A stretch of 64,000 bases of DNA from Spiroplasma endosymbiont of Crioceris asparagi (GTDB lineage Bacteria > Bacillota_I > Bacilli_A > Mycoplasmatales > Mycoplasmataceae): the NCBI RefSeq assembly GCF_964020035.1, contig NZ_OZ026475.1, positions 637,401-701,400 on the forward strand, in the 5' to 3' direction. Both the position numbers and the translations under genes were made by a program. The notes under the pieces were generated by a model. That model searched no databases and had not been told where the DNA came from. It saw nothing but the letters and a program-made list of their open reading frames with translations. Below are positions 32,462 through 45,708 of this stretch, one piece after another. Position 1 is the first letter of the stretch, and each line of letters starts with the position of its first letter.

Positions 32462-33649
32462 TTATTTTATACTATTATTTTTTGCATAAACATACAAATT
32501 TAAAATAATATCTTTATTCTTATTTTTTATAATGTTGCTAACTTCTGATAATTTTTGCACATTATTTTTTTGATCAAAAAACAAAATTGGTTTTTCTGTT
32601 TCATCATATAAAGTTGCATCTTTATATTTTTTAACTGCAAAATAATATTTATGATCTAATTTAAATTCTTTTTTAAATTTTTCATATTCTTTATTTTCGA
32701 TATCAAATTCTGCTTCGTGATATTCTCTATTTAAAAGTTTTCATGATAAATCTCTAAGTATTTCATCTTCTTCAAATGCGCATTGTTTAAAAAATTCATA
32801 CATTGAACCATCATCTAATAATAAAAATTTATCTAGTCTTGTGGGCTTTCCATTAATTGAATCTTCTAAAGCTTCGATCATATTTATTGATTTAAATTTA
32901 TAATTTTGTTTGCTTAAATCTTTAACTCTTTCTAACCAAAATTCTAAACCATAAAAAAATGCTAATGCTTTTTTGTGCTTATAAATTTGTTTATACATAT
33001 GATATCTACCTATTAGATAGTCCTCGATTGCTGGGACAAGTTTTTTGTTAAACACAAGTTTATTATTAATAACTTTCGCATTAGAAAGAATAAAGTCAAT
33101 ATCGAATTGTGAATAAGTAACTCCCACAGTTAGTGAATCTCTCATCAAATAATCACATCTGTCAGCATCAAATTGACTTGAAATAATCGAAACTAATAAT
33201 TCATTTTTATGTGTTCCTTCAATTAAATCCCCAATTTGTTTTGGATCAAGATTATATTTAAGTAATACTTTATTAATTTGTGTGGTATTTGAATTAATAA
33301 TTTTTGATGAATATTTTTCATGTTCTTCATTCGCAAATGGTTCTCATAAATGAGAAAACGGTCCATGACCAATATCATGCAAAAGACCTGCAGTTTTTAA
33401 TATCATTTGATCTTGTTCATTAATTTTGCTACTTATTTCTTCATTTTTTAAAAACTTTGTCACAATGTGATATGTTCCTAAGCAATGTGAAAATCTTGAA
33501 TGTTTAGCAGAAGGGAAAATATATTCAGATGAACCTAATTGAGAAATTCTTCTCAATCTTTGAAACTCGGGACAATTAATTAATTCTCAAATAACATCAT
33601 CCTTAATATAAATATTTCCGTGAACATTATCTCTAATAAACTTTTCCAT
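32462..33649 (-). CDS. HD-domain phosphohydrolase (dNTPase-like)
   Basis: 395 residues with UGA-Trp. N-terminal HD domain: FQRLRRISQLGSSEYIFPSAKHSRFSHCLGTYHI and GLLHDIGHGPFSHLWE carry the metal-binding H...HD...D pattern seen in SAMHD1/dGTPase-like proteins; FDADRCDYLMRDS supplies a further Asp. The C-terminal 200 residues are less conserved. Substrate is not determinable; dNTP hydrolysis is the family expectation. It starts on the base after the gltX stop. Confidence 0.88.
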
Positions 33650-35116
<1,467 letters not shown>

Positions 35117-35145
35117 TTATTAATTATATAATAACTAATTTTAAA

Positions 35146-35171
35146 ACAAAAAAACCGCACAAGCGGTTTTT
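35146..35171 (-). terminator. Terminator of the DUF7916-like gene
   Basis: AAAACCGC/GCGGTTTT (8 bp, 4-nt loop) with a T tail, right after the stop at 35173. The most GC-rich stem of the terminators here. Confidence 0.9.
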
Positions 35172-35172
35172 G

Positions 35173-36087
35173 TTATCTTTTTGTTGATGAAGCCATCCTT
35201 AAATAGGTATGACGAACACCTCTAATTGCAATGCTATAAGTTTTAATATTTTCTGGCAATGCTAAACCAGGAAATCCGGTATCACCAATATGATGCATAT
35301 CTGCACCTGCCATTTTTGCATATAAAGCTATTTGTTTTATAGTTTGCTCATCAGAACCTTCTTGAGAGGTTCCAATAGCAGTTAGTGCTAATTTTCCTAA
35401 TTTATGAATTTGGTCAATATATTTTTTAGCTTCACATAAATCAATTCCTGGAACTGTCCCTGGTGCGGGAATTAAAATAACATCTGCTCCAGCTTGCGCA
35501 AAATCATTAATTTCTTTTTCAGAAATGATTTTTTCATCAACTCCAGCTGAATGCATTTTACCAGCAACAATAATAATTTTATCTTGAAGCTCTTTTTTAA
35601 TTTCTTTAATTGAATCAATAATTGCAGTTTTACTTATTCCATTTCCTGGATTACCTGTTAAAACTATAAAATCAACGCCCATTTCACAAAGTTTTCTAGC
35701 ATTATTTTTTGTTGCTAGTCGACCATTTGTAATTGATCAAAATTCATTTTGTTCTTTGTTAAAAAAATTTTTGTCAACTGGTTCTAAATTTACTCCAATA
35801 GATCTACCTGTCATTTCTTTTAACTCTTTAATTAAATTATTTTTTTCTATATTATTTGGCATTCCATTTATAGATGGATTTTCTACATCAAATAAATTTA
35901 AAAACAAAATATCGGCCCCAAAAGCACAAGCTAGTTCAGAATTTGTAATGGATTGAAGTAACGGTTGAAGTGTAACAATGTTTTCACTAACCAATATTCG
36001 ACCCTCACTATTTTTAATAGCTTCAATTAAATTTTTACCTTTTGTTGCTTTTATTTCAGAAGCATTCATACTTAAATATCTTTTCAT
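35173..36087 (-). CDS. TIM-barrel protein of the DUF7916 type, unknown function
   Basis: 304 residues, one UGA-Trp. Starts MKRYLSMNASEIKATKGKNLIEAIKNSEGRILVSENIV; contains ELACAFGADILFLNLFDVENPSINGMP, SIGVNLEP, GVDFIVLTGNPGNGI and GADMHHIGDTGFPGLALPENI. The pattern of strand-then-acidic-residue repeats fits a beta/alpha barrel. Such proteins have often been labelled haloacid dehalogenase-like or phosphonomutase-like, but no HAD motif is present. Often near sugar uptake genes in other bacteria; here it follows ychF by 8 bp. Confidence 0.72.
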
Positions 36088-36095
36088 TATTCTAC

Positions 36096-37193
36096 CTATT
36101 TATTAAATTTAAATAAACACACATCGCCATCTTTAACGACATATCCTTTTCCTTCTAATCTAATTTTACCTTTATTTTTTAATTCAGCTTCGCTTTTATA
36201 TTCAAAAAGATCGTCACATGAATAAATTTCTGCCTTTATAAAACCCTTTTCAAAGTCTGTATGAATAATTCCGGCACATTTTGGGGCAGTATAACCTTTT
36301 TGAAATTGTCATCCTCTAGCTTCTTGGGGGCCACAAGTAAAATATGTTTGCAATCCTAATTCATTATAAGCTGCTTTTACCAACATTTCTAAACCAGTAT
36401 TATTTGCACCAACTTCTTTTAAAAACATCATCTTTTCTTCTTTAGATAATTCCGAAATTTCTTCTTCTAATTTAGCACATACCTTTATACAAATTAAGTT
36501 GTTATCTTTTGCATATTTTTCTAACTTATTATAATTTTCATTTGTAGTTGTTAAATCTTCTTCAGAAACATTACCCACAAAAATTATTTTTTTATAAGTT
36601 AATAATTGAAAGCTTTCAATTATTTCTTGTTCTTCTTCTTTTCAATCTAATTGATTAACCATTTTTGCATTAGCCAAACCAGCTTTTATTTTTTGTAAAA
36701 TTTCATATTCTTGAACAATTGCTTTTTCTTTTGTGTTTTTTGCTTTTGGAGATAATTTTGCTATTCTTTTTTCAACTGAACTTTCATCAGCATAAATTAA
36801 CTCAAGTTGAATAGTTTCAATATCTCTTATTGGATCAACATTTCCATCAACATGAGTTATGTCTTTATTATTAAAACATCTAACAACATGACAAATTAAA
36901 TCTGTTTCCCTAATATTTGATAAAAAGGCATTTCCCAAACCTTCTCCCTTGCTAGCTCCAGCAATTAAGCCTGCAATATCAACAAATTCAATCGTTGGAT
37001 AAATTGTTTTTTTTGAACTAAAAATTTCCGCCATTTTTTCAAGACGTTCATCTGGAACTTCAACAACTCCTACATTTGGTTTAATTGTTGCAAATGGATA
37101 ATTTGCAGCTTCAACTCTTGAATTTGTTATAGCATTAAACAACGTTGATTTTCCAATGTTTGGCAATCCAACTATTCCTACTTTTAATCCCAT
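36096..37193 (-). CDS. ychF: Redox/translation-associated ATPase YchF
   Basis: 365 residues. Obg-family P-loop protein that binds ATP rather than GTP and associates with ribosomes. G1 [19 protein letters not shown]3 [20 protein letters not shown], and the NVSEED region with the altered G4 typical of YchF; C-terminal TGS domain. UGA-Trp present. 6 bp after parB. Confidence 0.96.
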
Positions 37194-37199
37194 ATATAC

Positions 37200-38078
37200 C
37201 TACTCATCTAATAAATCTAAAATTTCTAAAATTCTATTTAAATCACTTACACCTATGTAATTTATCTCTATTTTTTTATCGCTTATAACAACTTTTGTGC
37301 CTAATTTTTTCATCATTCTTTTTTCAAGATGTTTAACATCGGCATCTTTTTTGTTAATTTTTTTTCTGCCTTTTTTATCTAAAGTTCTAAATTTAACTAA
37401 AGCCTCTGCTTGTCTAGCAGATAAATTTTTAGCAATTATTGTATTAAATATTTCTTTTGTTAATTCTTTATTATCAACAATAGTAATCAATGGTCGTGCT
37501 TGACCAGTAGAAATTTTTTTACCTAATATTGCTTTTTGAATATAATCAGGTAAATTTAAAAGTCTCATAATGTTGGCTACATATGATCTAGATTTTTTAA
37601 TTCTTTTAGCAACTTGTTCTTGTGTTAAATTTAATTTTTTAGCCAATTGATTATATGCAATTGCTTCTTCAATGTCTGACAAATCTACTCTTTGAATATT
37701 TTCAATAATTGCCAATTCTTCAACTTGTAAATCAGTTAATTCTAAAACAACAACTGATAGCTCTTTTAATCCAGCAACTTTTGCTGCACGAAATCTTCTT
37801 TCCCCAGCAACAACTTGATATCTTTCAGAATCAATTTTTTTTACAAGGATTGGTTGAATTAACCCATGCTCTTTTATTGAGTCTGCTAGTTCTTGAATTT
37901 GTAATTCATCAAATGTTTTTCTTGGTTGATAAGGGTTAGGAATTAGATTTTTTAATTCAACTACATTTTGTTCTATTTTTAATTTTGGATTATTTCCTAT
38001 AACATCTAAAATATCTTCGGCATCATTTCCTAATAAGTCACTAATTCCCTTAAATTTATATTTACTATTTGCTGCCAT
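37200..38078 (-). CDS. parB: Chromosome partition protein ParB
   Basis: 292 residues. ParB/Spo0J family: N-terminal LIPNPYQPRKTFDELQIQELADSIKEHGLIQPILV and VAGERRFRAAK (CTP-binding nuclease-like fold), then the HTH around LTQEQVAKRIKKSRSYVANIMRLLNLP. The ATG at 38078 is chosen because AGAGAGG precedes it; a TTG two codons upstream is less likely. The gene overlaps parA by 14 bp. Confidence 0.95.
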   Translation of the reverse strand: MAANSKYKFKGISDLLGNDAEDILDVIGNNPKLKIEQNVVELKNLIPNPYQPRKTFDELQIQELADSIKEHGLIQPILVKKIDSERYQVVAGERRFRAAKVAGLKELSVVVLELTDLQVEELAIIENIQRVDLSDIEEAIAYNQLAKKLNLTQEQVAKRIKKSRSYVANIMRLLNLPDYIQKAILGKKISTGQARPLITIVDNKELTKEIFNTIIAKNLSARQAEALVKFRTLDKKGRKKINKKDADVKHLEKRMMKKLGTKVVISDKKIEINYIGVSDLNRILEILDLLDE

Positions 38079-38832
38079 TTTCAATTACCTCTCTTGTAAA
38101 TTCTAAATATGCTTTTGCCAATTTACTTGATTTATCATATTCATATATTGATTTACCCTCTATGGGTGATTCTGCGATTTTGATTGATCTTGGAATTACC
38201 GATTCATAAACTTTTGTTCCAAAAGTTTTTTTAATTTCAGTCAAAACATCGTGACATAACCTTGTTCGTGAGTCAAACATTGTGACCAACACACCTTCAA
38301 TTAATAAATTTTTATTTGTTGTTAGTTTTATGTTTTTTACAGTTCTCAATAATTGTGCAACCCCATGAAGCGCATAATGTTCAGCTTGAATCGGTATCAA
38401 TACAGAATTAGAAGCAGATAGTGCATTTATATTTGACAAATTTAAACTTGGCGGGCAATCAATAACAATGTACTCATAATTGTTTTTGATTTTTTCTAAT
38501 TCGTGTTTTAAAATTAATTTATTTTCGTCATTGTTAGAGATTTGCGAATCTAACATTGTTAGAGATATTGAACTGGGAATTAAATCTAAATTGTTTTTAA
38601 TATTTTTAACAATTATATTTTCAATTTTTTCTTTTCCTAAAAACATTTCATAAATTGTTTTAGAAAACTTGTCTATTTCAAAGCCAACCCCGCTCGTTGC
38701 ATTGAATTGCGGATCAACATCAATTAAAAGTGTTTTATGACCAAGCATTGCAAAACCACACGCAAGATTAATTGCTGTTGTTGTTTTTCCAACACCACCT
38801 TTTTGATTTGATATCGACATAATTTTAGACAT
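38065..38832 (-). CDS. parA: Chromosome partition ATPase ParA/Soj
   Basis: 255 residues. Deviant Walker A KGGVGKTTTAINLACG, A' motif LIDVDPQFNATSG and Walker B YIVIDCPPSLNL. Works with ParB on origin segregation. Located about 25 kb from the origin rather than adjacent to it, next to rsmG as in many Firmicutes. Confidence 0.96.
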   Translation of the reverse strand: MSKIMSISNQKGGVGKTTTAINLACGFAMLGHKTLLIDVDPQFNATSGVGFEIDKFSKTIYEMFLGKEKIENIIVKNIKNNLDLIPSSISLTMLDSQISNNDENKLILKHELEKIKNNYEYIVIDCPPSLNLSNINALSASNSVLIPIQAEHYALHGVAQLLRTVKNIKLTTNKNLLIEGVLVTMFDSRTRLCHDVLTEIKKTFGTKVYESVIPRSIKIAESPIEGKSIYEYDKSSKLAKAYLEFTREVIENGSK

Positions 38833-38884
38833 AATTTTCCTTTGTTATTTTTTTTAATATCTCTTATTTTAGCATACATATTTT

Positions 38885-39589
38885 TTAAGAACCTAATGGC
38901 TTGTTTTTTATATGCCCATATTTTCTTGGATAAATTTTAGGAGTTTTAGAGTTCTTTTTGTAAATAACAGTTACTCTTGTTCCAAGATTATCAATTTCAT
39001 ATTTGTGGCTATTTTCTAAAACAAACCCAACTTCATTTTCTTTATTGTTAAGTTCACCAATTTCTTGTAAATAAGATTTTGATTTTAAACAAACTAAATT
39101 TCCACCAATAGTAATTAGCTGTGAAGAAATTTCAATTAAAATATTTATTTTAGAAACCGCTCTTGAAGTAACAACATCAAAAAATTCTTTATGATTTAAT
39201 TCTTCAACTCTTGAATTTATAACTTTTACATTTTTTAACTCAAGTTGCTTAATTACCATTTCTAGAAACAAACATTTTTTAGAATTTGATTCAATTAAAT
39301 AAAATTCAGAATTTTCAAATACAATTGCAAGCGGAATTCCAGGAAAACCTGCCCCGCTTCCTATATCTGCAATTTTTTTATTGTTGAATTCAAAATCCTT
39401 TATAGGAATTAGCGAATCAAAAAAATGTTTTAAATAAACATCTTTTTCTTCAACGATTGTTGTTAAATTGTATTTTTTATTTTCTATAATTAAAATATTA
39501 AAATATTTCTTAAACATTTGTAATTGTTTTTCAGACAAATTTAAATTTAAAAATTCTTTAACATTAATTAAAAAGTCATTTTCATTCAT
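38885..39589 (-). CDS. rsmG: 16S rRNA m7G527 methyltransferase
   Basis: 234 residues. SAM-binding motif IADIGSGAGFPGIPLAIVFE, then FYLIESNSKKCLFLEMV, and VVTSRAVSKI. Ends with a basic tail YPRKYGHIKNKPLGS, characteristic of GidB. No UGA codons. Sits between the nucleoside transporter operon and parA. Confidence 0.95.
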   Translation of the reverse strand: MNENDFLINVKEFLNLNLSEKQLQMFKKYFNILIIENKKYNLTTIVEEKDVYLKHFFDSLIPIKDFEFNNKKIADIGSGAGFPGIPLAIVFENSEFYLIESNSKKCLFLEMVIKQLELKNVKVINSRVEELNHKEFFDVVTSRAVSKINILIEISSQLITIGGNLVCLKSKSYLQEIGELNNKENEVGFVLENSHKYEIDNLGTRVTVIYKKNSKTPKIYPRKYGHIKNKPLGS

Positions 39590-39600
39590 AGAAATATTTT

Positions 39601-39632
39601 AAATTAAAAAAGCAGTATTGAATACTACTTTT
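39601..39632 (-). terminator. Terminator of the nucleoside transporter operon
   Basis: Minus strand AAAAGTAGTAT/ATACTGCTTTT (11 bp with one G-T, 3-nt loop) and T tail, 10 bp after the last permease gene. Confidence 0.85.
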
Positions 39633-39641
39633 ATTTTATAT

Positions 39642-40595
39642 TTATCTTTTTGACTTATCAAACGGTACACCATTTGCGGCAGGCGCTTGTGATTTTTTAG
39701 AAAACAACACCATAACAGCTATTGTTATAATGAATGGAATTGTTTTTAATAAGTTTTGATTTTTACGAATAAAATCACTATCTTGAATAAGGTTATTTCC
39801 ATATAATGCAAATGAGAATAAGAAGGCAAACATAAGTGCTCCAATTGAAACATAATGAATTTTTCATTGTCCAAATATTAATATTGCCATAGCAAGGTAA
39901 CCATAACCATTTGTTGTTCCTGTAAACTCTCCGCTATTTAATTTAGAAACAACTAACACCCCGCCCGCAATTCCTGATAAAAATCCAGAAACGCAAACAG
40001 CTATATAACGATATTTATTTACGCTTATCCCGGCTGCATCAACTGCATTAGGGTTTTCTCCCACAGAAATATATCTTTTTCCATATTTTGTATAAATTAA
40101 GAATATTGCACAAATTGCACAAATCACAATTGCAATAATAAATCATCATTGTATTCCACATATTTCAATCGGTTTTCTATAACCAGCGTCGATGGCATTT
40201 ACATTACCATTCAATCCAAAGTAACCAGAAGATACTATAAATGCCGCAATTCCTAAAGCTAATAAATTTATTGCAGTACCAGAAATTATCTGATTTGATT
40301 TTAAAGTTATTGATATATATCCATGTATTAATGCTATAAAAATTGTTACAACCCCCGCAATTAAAACTACGTACAATTGATTATATAAATTAACATTTGT
40401 GGTATCAGTATTTATAACTTTTCCAAGAATTGCTGTGACTAGTGCTCCTATTGTCATCATTCCCTCAATAGCTATATTAACAACACCGGCTTTTTCACAC
40501 ATTAATCCCGCAAGTGAAGCAATGATCAATACAGATGCTAGAGAAAAACCATAGTCGCTAAATCCACTTAGGTTTGAGCTTAATAACATATTCAT
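39642..40595 (-). CDS. Nucleoside ABC transporter permease, NupQ-like
   Basis: 317 residues with UGA-Trp. BPD_transp_2 family permease with about nine membrane helices: ASLAGLMCEKAGVVNIAIEGMMTIGAL and the coupling segment VGENPNAVDAAGISVNKYRYIAVCVSGFLSGIAGG are typical of the RbsC/NupQ group that partners with BMP-type lipoproteins. AGGAGG site before the start. One base after the longer permease gene. Confidence 0.92.
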
Positions 40596-40596
40596 A

Positions 40597-42711
40597 TTAA
40601 AAACCTCCTTTAATTTTGCTTAAGTTTTTTAAGTAATTTTCATATGCTTCGTTAATTCGTTTTTTCTTAATTACTTTATTTAAGTAAGTGTAAATTTTTA
40701 ATTTTTCTTTTGTTGTGTTTAAATTTTCATTTTCATTAACTAGCAGTTTTGCTTTTTTTTCATTGTTATAATTTTTAACAAAATTAACTATATCCATAAA
40801 TTTTTTACTATTAACTTCTTGTGAATATTTTTTTAACTCAGCGACGTCTGCAGAACCATCTATTAATGAGTTATAGTATTTTTCTTTTTCTTGTTTTATG
40901 TTTTCACAATCTGATTTGTAGTTTTCAATAAGACTAGCTATATTTAATTTATAATTTTCTTTTAATTGATTTACATTGCTTTGATTATTTTTAAATTGTT
41001 GTTTTTTATTTCTATAATTTAAAAGGATTTCGTGTTTTTTATTTCTATAATTCATTTTAACTTCTTTAATTTTGTCATTAATTTTTTTGATTGAATTAAT
41101 ATAATCATTTTTAGATAATCCAGAATTATTGTTTTGAGATATTTGAATTTTATAATTAGATTTTAAAACCATTTTTTGTTCATTTAATTTATTTAGATTC
41201 TCATACTTATCATCTTTAATTTTGATTAAACTATCAACTTTTTCAAAGTATCCTTTTTGAAATTTAACATCAGCAATATAAGTTTCTTTTAATTGTTCTT
41301 TTGAATTTATGAATTTATTATGAAGTTTCCTTTTCATAATTTTAAACTTATCTTTTTTGTTTATTCAAAGAAGTGAAGCATCGTATTTTCTTGCGGTTAA
41401 CTCTGTTTTTGCGTTTTCTCACTCTTCAATAAATTTATCCAAAAGTTTTTGTTTTTCTAGGCGTGATAAATTTTTATTTTCTTCTTCAAAAGTTTTAAAT
41501 AATTTACTTACTTCTAATTTGTATTTATTTTTTAATTCTTTTTTATCAAAAAGTTCCTCTTTTATTTGGCTTCGATAATCATGTTTTAAACTTTTATACT
41601 CTTCTGTTCGAATAAATCGAAGTTTATCAAATCATTCTTTATTAATTGAAACTTTATAAAAAATAACTGACATTGCTGAGAAACACACAGTCAACCCAAA
41701 AATCAATGAACCTGTTTGTGAAGGCATTTGTAATCAAGGGGCTGATGCTGTATCTCCAATTTCAAGAATTGCTCATAAAATTGATATTGCAAAAATACCA
41801 AAAGGATTATTAAACGCAACTAGAGAAATGGCAATTGCATCAAATCCTATTGTAGGCATTGAATCACTTCCTATATTTATTGCGTTATTTGTTGTACAGC
41901 CTCATACAAATCCTGCTATTCCCGAAATTCCAGCTGATAATGAAATTGATTGAATTATTTTAGAATTAACATTTATTCCAGCATTTTTTGCAGCGTCTTT
42001 TGAAAGTCCAACTGCTTTTATTTTAACACCAAATGTAGTTTTTGAAAAAATAATTACTACTACTGCTAAAATAATAAAACCAATTATTAATGGAAATATA
42101 TATTCATTATTTCCAATATTTAGTATTCCTGAAGGAATACTTTGTGTTTCTCCTGTTGAAAGCATTGTATCAACAAAATGATTTTTAAATAAATATCACA
42201 CTATTCAATTTAGCATGATAGTTGTTACAACTTCATGAATATTAAATTTTGCTTTCAATACTCCCGCAATGGCTCCTAAGGCCGTTGCAAATGATACTGC
42301 AGCAATAAATGCTACAAGATTTTGTCCGGTTGTTGGAGATTGATCATCACCAATATTAAATCATGTTTTATATACATATAATGCAACAAAGAAAGCACCA
42401 AACATTTGCCCAGGAACACCAATATTAAATACACCTGATTTAAATCCTATACTTACCGCAATTGCTGCTATTAAGAATATTGCAATTCACTGAAGGGTTT
42501 CATTTAAAAATAGTCCAAATGAAAATTTAATGCAATAATGAAAAAATTCTATTGGGTTTTTACCTATAACTAGTATCAATAAACTTGATATTAATATACC
42601 GATTATTATTGAAAATAGTGCTCCTTTAAAATATGAAAACTTTGTTTTTGTCGATTCAGATCTTAATGCGTTCTTAGTTATATTTTTTAATATTCCAAAA
42701 TTATTATTCAT
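40597..42711 (-). CDS. Nucleoside ABC transporter permease, NupP-like, fused to long coiled-coil tail
   Basis: 704 residues. Residues about 1-355 are a normal NupP-like permease (IAIFLIAAIAVSIGFKSGVFNIGVPGQM; VGLSKDAAKNAGINVNSKIIQSISLSAGISGIAGF as the coupling segment). From about residue 360 to the end the protein is hydrophilic and very rich in K, E, N and Q (YRSQIKEELFDKKELKNKYKLEVSK...), with continuous helical, heptad-like character. The frame is open throughout and the codon use is uniform, so this is one polypeptide. The tail should be cytoplasmic. Family permeases are about 350 residues. Overlaps the ATPase gene by 8 bp. Confidence 0.9.
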
Positions 42712-44227
42712 AATTATTACCTGCCATTAATTTACCTATCTCTTCCTTTTTAACACCCTGAGCGTTGATTGTTTTTACAATTTTACCTTTATTAATAACA
42801 GCAATTTTATCTGCTAAAGCCATAATTTCATTTAGTTCATAAGATATTAATAAAACTGCTTTATTTTGATTTTTTTCTTCAAGAATTTTTTCATGAATAA
42901 ATTCAATTGCACCAACATCTAGTCCCCTTGTTGGTTGAAAAACAATTAATAAATCATGATTTTTAATCATTTCTCTACCAACAATTGCTTTTTGTTGATT
43001 ACCACCAGATAAAGCTCTACTTAATGCATCCCCGTCTCTTGCGCCACGCACATCAAATTCTTCTATAATGTTTCTAGAATATTTTTTCATTTTACTTTTA
43101 TTTATTAAGCCTTTATTTGAAAACTCTTTATTGGATATTTGATCTAAAACCATATTTTCGCTTACTGACATGTCTAAGACTAATCCATATTTATGTCTGT
43201 CTTCTGGAACATGACTTATACCCATTTTTTTTCTTTTAACAATTGGCAATTTTGTTACATATTTTCCCTTAAAAACAATTGCACCAGCAGTTTGTTTTTT
43301 AAGTCCAACCAATGCTTCAACTAATTCTTTTTGTCCACTACCTTCTAATCCTGCTATTGCAAGTATTTCTCCTCTATTAATTGTAAGAGATAGATTTTGA
43401 ATGGCATCTAATCTCGGATTAGATTCTTTTTTAACTGTTAAATTAAAAATTTCTAAAATCTTTTCGCCTGTTAAATTTTTATATTGATTTTTGACTTCGA
43501 CAAGTTTTCTTCCCACCATTGCTTCAGGGATTTCGTCGCCTTTTATTTCTGAAATTTTAAATTCAGCAACATTTTCTCCATTACGTATTACTGTTGCTTC
43601 ATCGGCTACAGCCATTATTTCATCAATTTTATGAGTAATAAAAATTATTGTTTTACCATTGTTTTTTAAATTTTTAACTATTTCTAAAAATCCATCTATT
43701 TGTTGTGGTGTAAGAACAGCGGTGGGTTCATCAAACACAATTATATTTGCTTGTCTAAATAGTACTTTTATAATTTCAACTCTTTGTTGCATTCCAACAG
43801 AAATATCTTTAATTTTTGCATCGAGATCAACAAATAAATTATACTTTTTCATAACATCTGTGATTTCGCGTTTAATTTTATTTTTATTAACAAATGGACC
43901 ATAGCCGCTTTCAATTCCAAGAACAATATTTTCTCAAACTGTTTTTACTTCAACTAATTTAAAATGTTGATGTACCATACCAATTTTTAATTTATTAGCA
44001 ACAATTGGATTTGAAATTTTTACTTTACTATCATTTATAAAAATTTCACCTTCTGTTGGTTCATACAAACCAAATAATATACTCATAAGTGTTGATTTAC
44101 CAGCACCGTTTTCACCAACAAGTGCATGAATTGTATTGTGTTTTACAAATAAATTTATGTTTTTATTGGCATATAACGTACCATTAAAAACTTTGGTTAT
44201 GTTTTCCATTTTTACAGCATGTTCCAT
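42704..44227 (-). CDS. Nucleoside ABC transporter ATPase, NupO-like (two ABC domains)
   Basis: 507 residues. Tandem ABC ATPase of the RbsA/NupO type. Domain 1: Walker A GENGAGKST, signature ISVGMQQRVEI, Walker B IIVFDEPTAVL. Domain 2: degenerate Walker A GLEGSGQKEL, signature ALSGGNQQKAIVGREM, FQPTRGLDVGA in place of a standard Walker B. This asymmetry is normal for the family. UGA-Trp present. One base after the lipoprotein gene. Confidence 0.95.
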
Positions 44228-44228
44228 A

Positions 44229-45578
44229 TTAATTATTCACTCCCGTTTTTTTAAAATCATCTAATAATTTTTTAACTGTTTCTTCAATAAGATCTTTTTT
44301 AAAGTATGTTTTGGGTGGCTTTGCAGGATCTGTTTTACCATTATATTTTAATACTAAATCTGTTTTTGCTTTAGACATTTTATTTATATCTATGATTGTG
44401 CTTAGACTTGAATCTGAAGATTTTTTTTCAACTAAATTATCACTTTTGTCGTCTTCTTTCATAAACACCTTAGATCATTCATATTTAAGACCAATATCAT
44501 CTGAAGAATGAAAATTTTTTGCGAATGGTGATTCTATTTTTGGATTACTTTTATATTCTTTAATTTTATCCAACATTGTCATTGCAGAACCTTTTATGTT
44601 TTTCCCTGCGCTTAACAACGTTCTATTTTTTGGTAATATACTTGCTTGATCTGTATCAACACCAATTACATATGCACGAGTGTGTGCAATAACATCATTT
44701 ACTTCAGGTCCGGCAACAGGAAAAATAACATCTGATTTATCTATTGATTCAATTATTTGAGCTGTTGGTGCTCCTGGTGCAAATGAATTTGAATATCAAC
44801 GACTATCTGTATTAATTACAGGTGTGTTTAAATCTGACAAACTATTTGTCTCTTCTAATTCCTTATTTCAGTTACTTCCTCTTGAATTTAAATTAACTAA
44901 ATTTTCTAAAGCAATTTGTCTATCTAATGTATTAGCTTTTTGCATTAATTTATTTCAAGTTATAACTGAGACAACAAATCCTCACATAAAGTTATCAACA
45001 CCAGTTTTGTTTGAAATCCCTGCAAAAGTACCAAATCTAACATGGTTATCTGTAGAAACAATTGCTCCTTGAAACTTATTATCTTTTTTTGTTGTTGCTC
45101 AATTTGCCGCACGAAGACCAGCCTCAAATCCAGCCATTTCTGATTCAAATACAACACCTAAACCTTTTTTATTTTTTTCAGACACTGAAGCATCCAAAAC
45201 AATAAAGTTTGTTTTATTGGTTAAAACACTGTCAATTTGGCTTAGTGTGCTTCCATGTGCAAATCCTGGTAAAACAAGGGTTTCTGCGCCTAAATAAGAA
45301 GACATTTTGTATGCTCTTAACAAAGTTTGAGTATTACTATTTTTAGACTGTAAATAATTTTTAGAAATTTCTTGATTATTTTTTTTTCCTCAATCTCTAA
45401 TTGCATCATATGCTTGTTCATTAAAACCGTGATCTTTTATATTATTTCCATCTGTCACAAGAAACGCCCTATAGCCTTCATCTCCATAAACTCGCTTAGT
45501 ACCAGCACATGAAACAACAGAAGATAATGAACCAGAAACAATTCCAATACTTAATAAGCTAAGAATTAATTTTTTCAT
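44229..45578 (-). CDS. BMP-family nucleoside-binding lipoprotein
   Basis: 449 residues. Signal peptide MKKLILSLLSIGIVSGSLSSVVSC with lipobox SVVSC; Cys24 is the expected lipid anchor. The mature domain has GNNIKDHGFNEQAYDAI, LVLPGFAHG and FESEMAGFEAGLRAA, typical of the BMP/TmpC/PnrA fold that binds purine nucleosides. The C-terminal 80 residues include a low-complexity acidic/Ser insert (KSDNLVEKKSSDSSLST). Three UGA-Trp or more. First gene of the importer operon, 131 bp downstream of a 2'-dG-type riboswitch. Confidence 0.93.
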
Positions 45579-45663
45579 TTTTTTCTCCTTTTCTTTTTTA
45601 ATTAATTTCTTGAATTATATTTTTAAAAAACTACAAACTTAAGATTAAAAAATCTTGCATTGT

Positions 45664-45700
45664 TTATAAAAAAACCTTTCATGTTGTACATGAAAGGTTT
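45664..45700 (-). terminator. Riboswitch terminator before the nucleoside importer
   Basis: Perfect 12-bp stem AAACCTTTCATG/CATGAAAGGTTT (45672-45700, 5-nt loop) with a T-rich tail, 86 bp before the lipoprotein start. Its first arm begins within GUAAAC (45697-45702), which is also complementary to GUUUAC in the 5' strand of aptamer P1 (45767-45772), giving a mutually exclusive antiterminator. Confidence 0.85.
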
Positions 45701-45708
45701 ACTTATTT

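Noticed and set aside
38079..38084. TTG start two codons upstream of the parB ATG
   Set aside because: The ATG at 38078 has a well-spaced AGAGAGG site; TTG adds nothing conserved.
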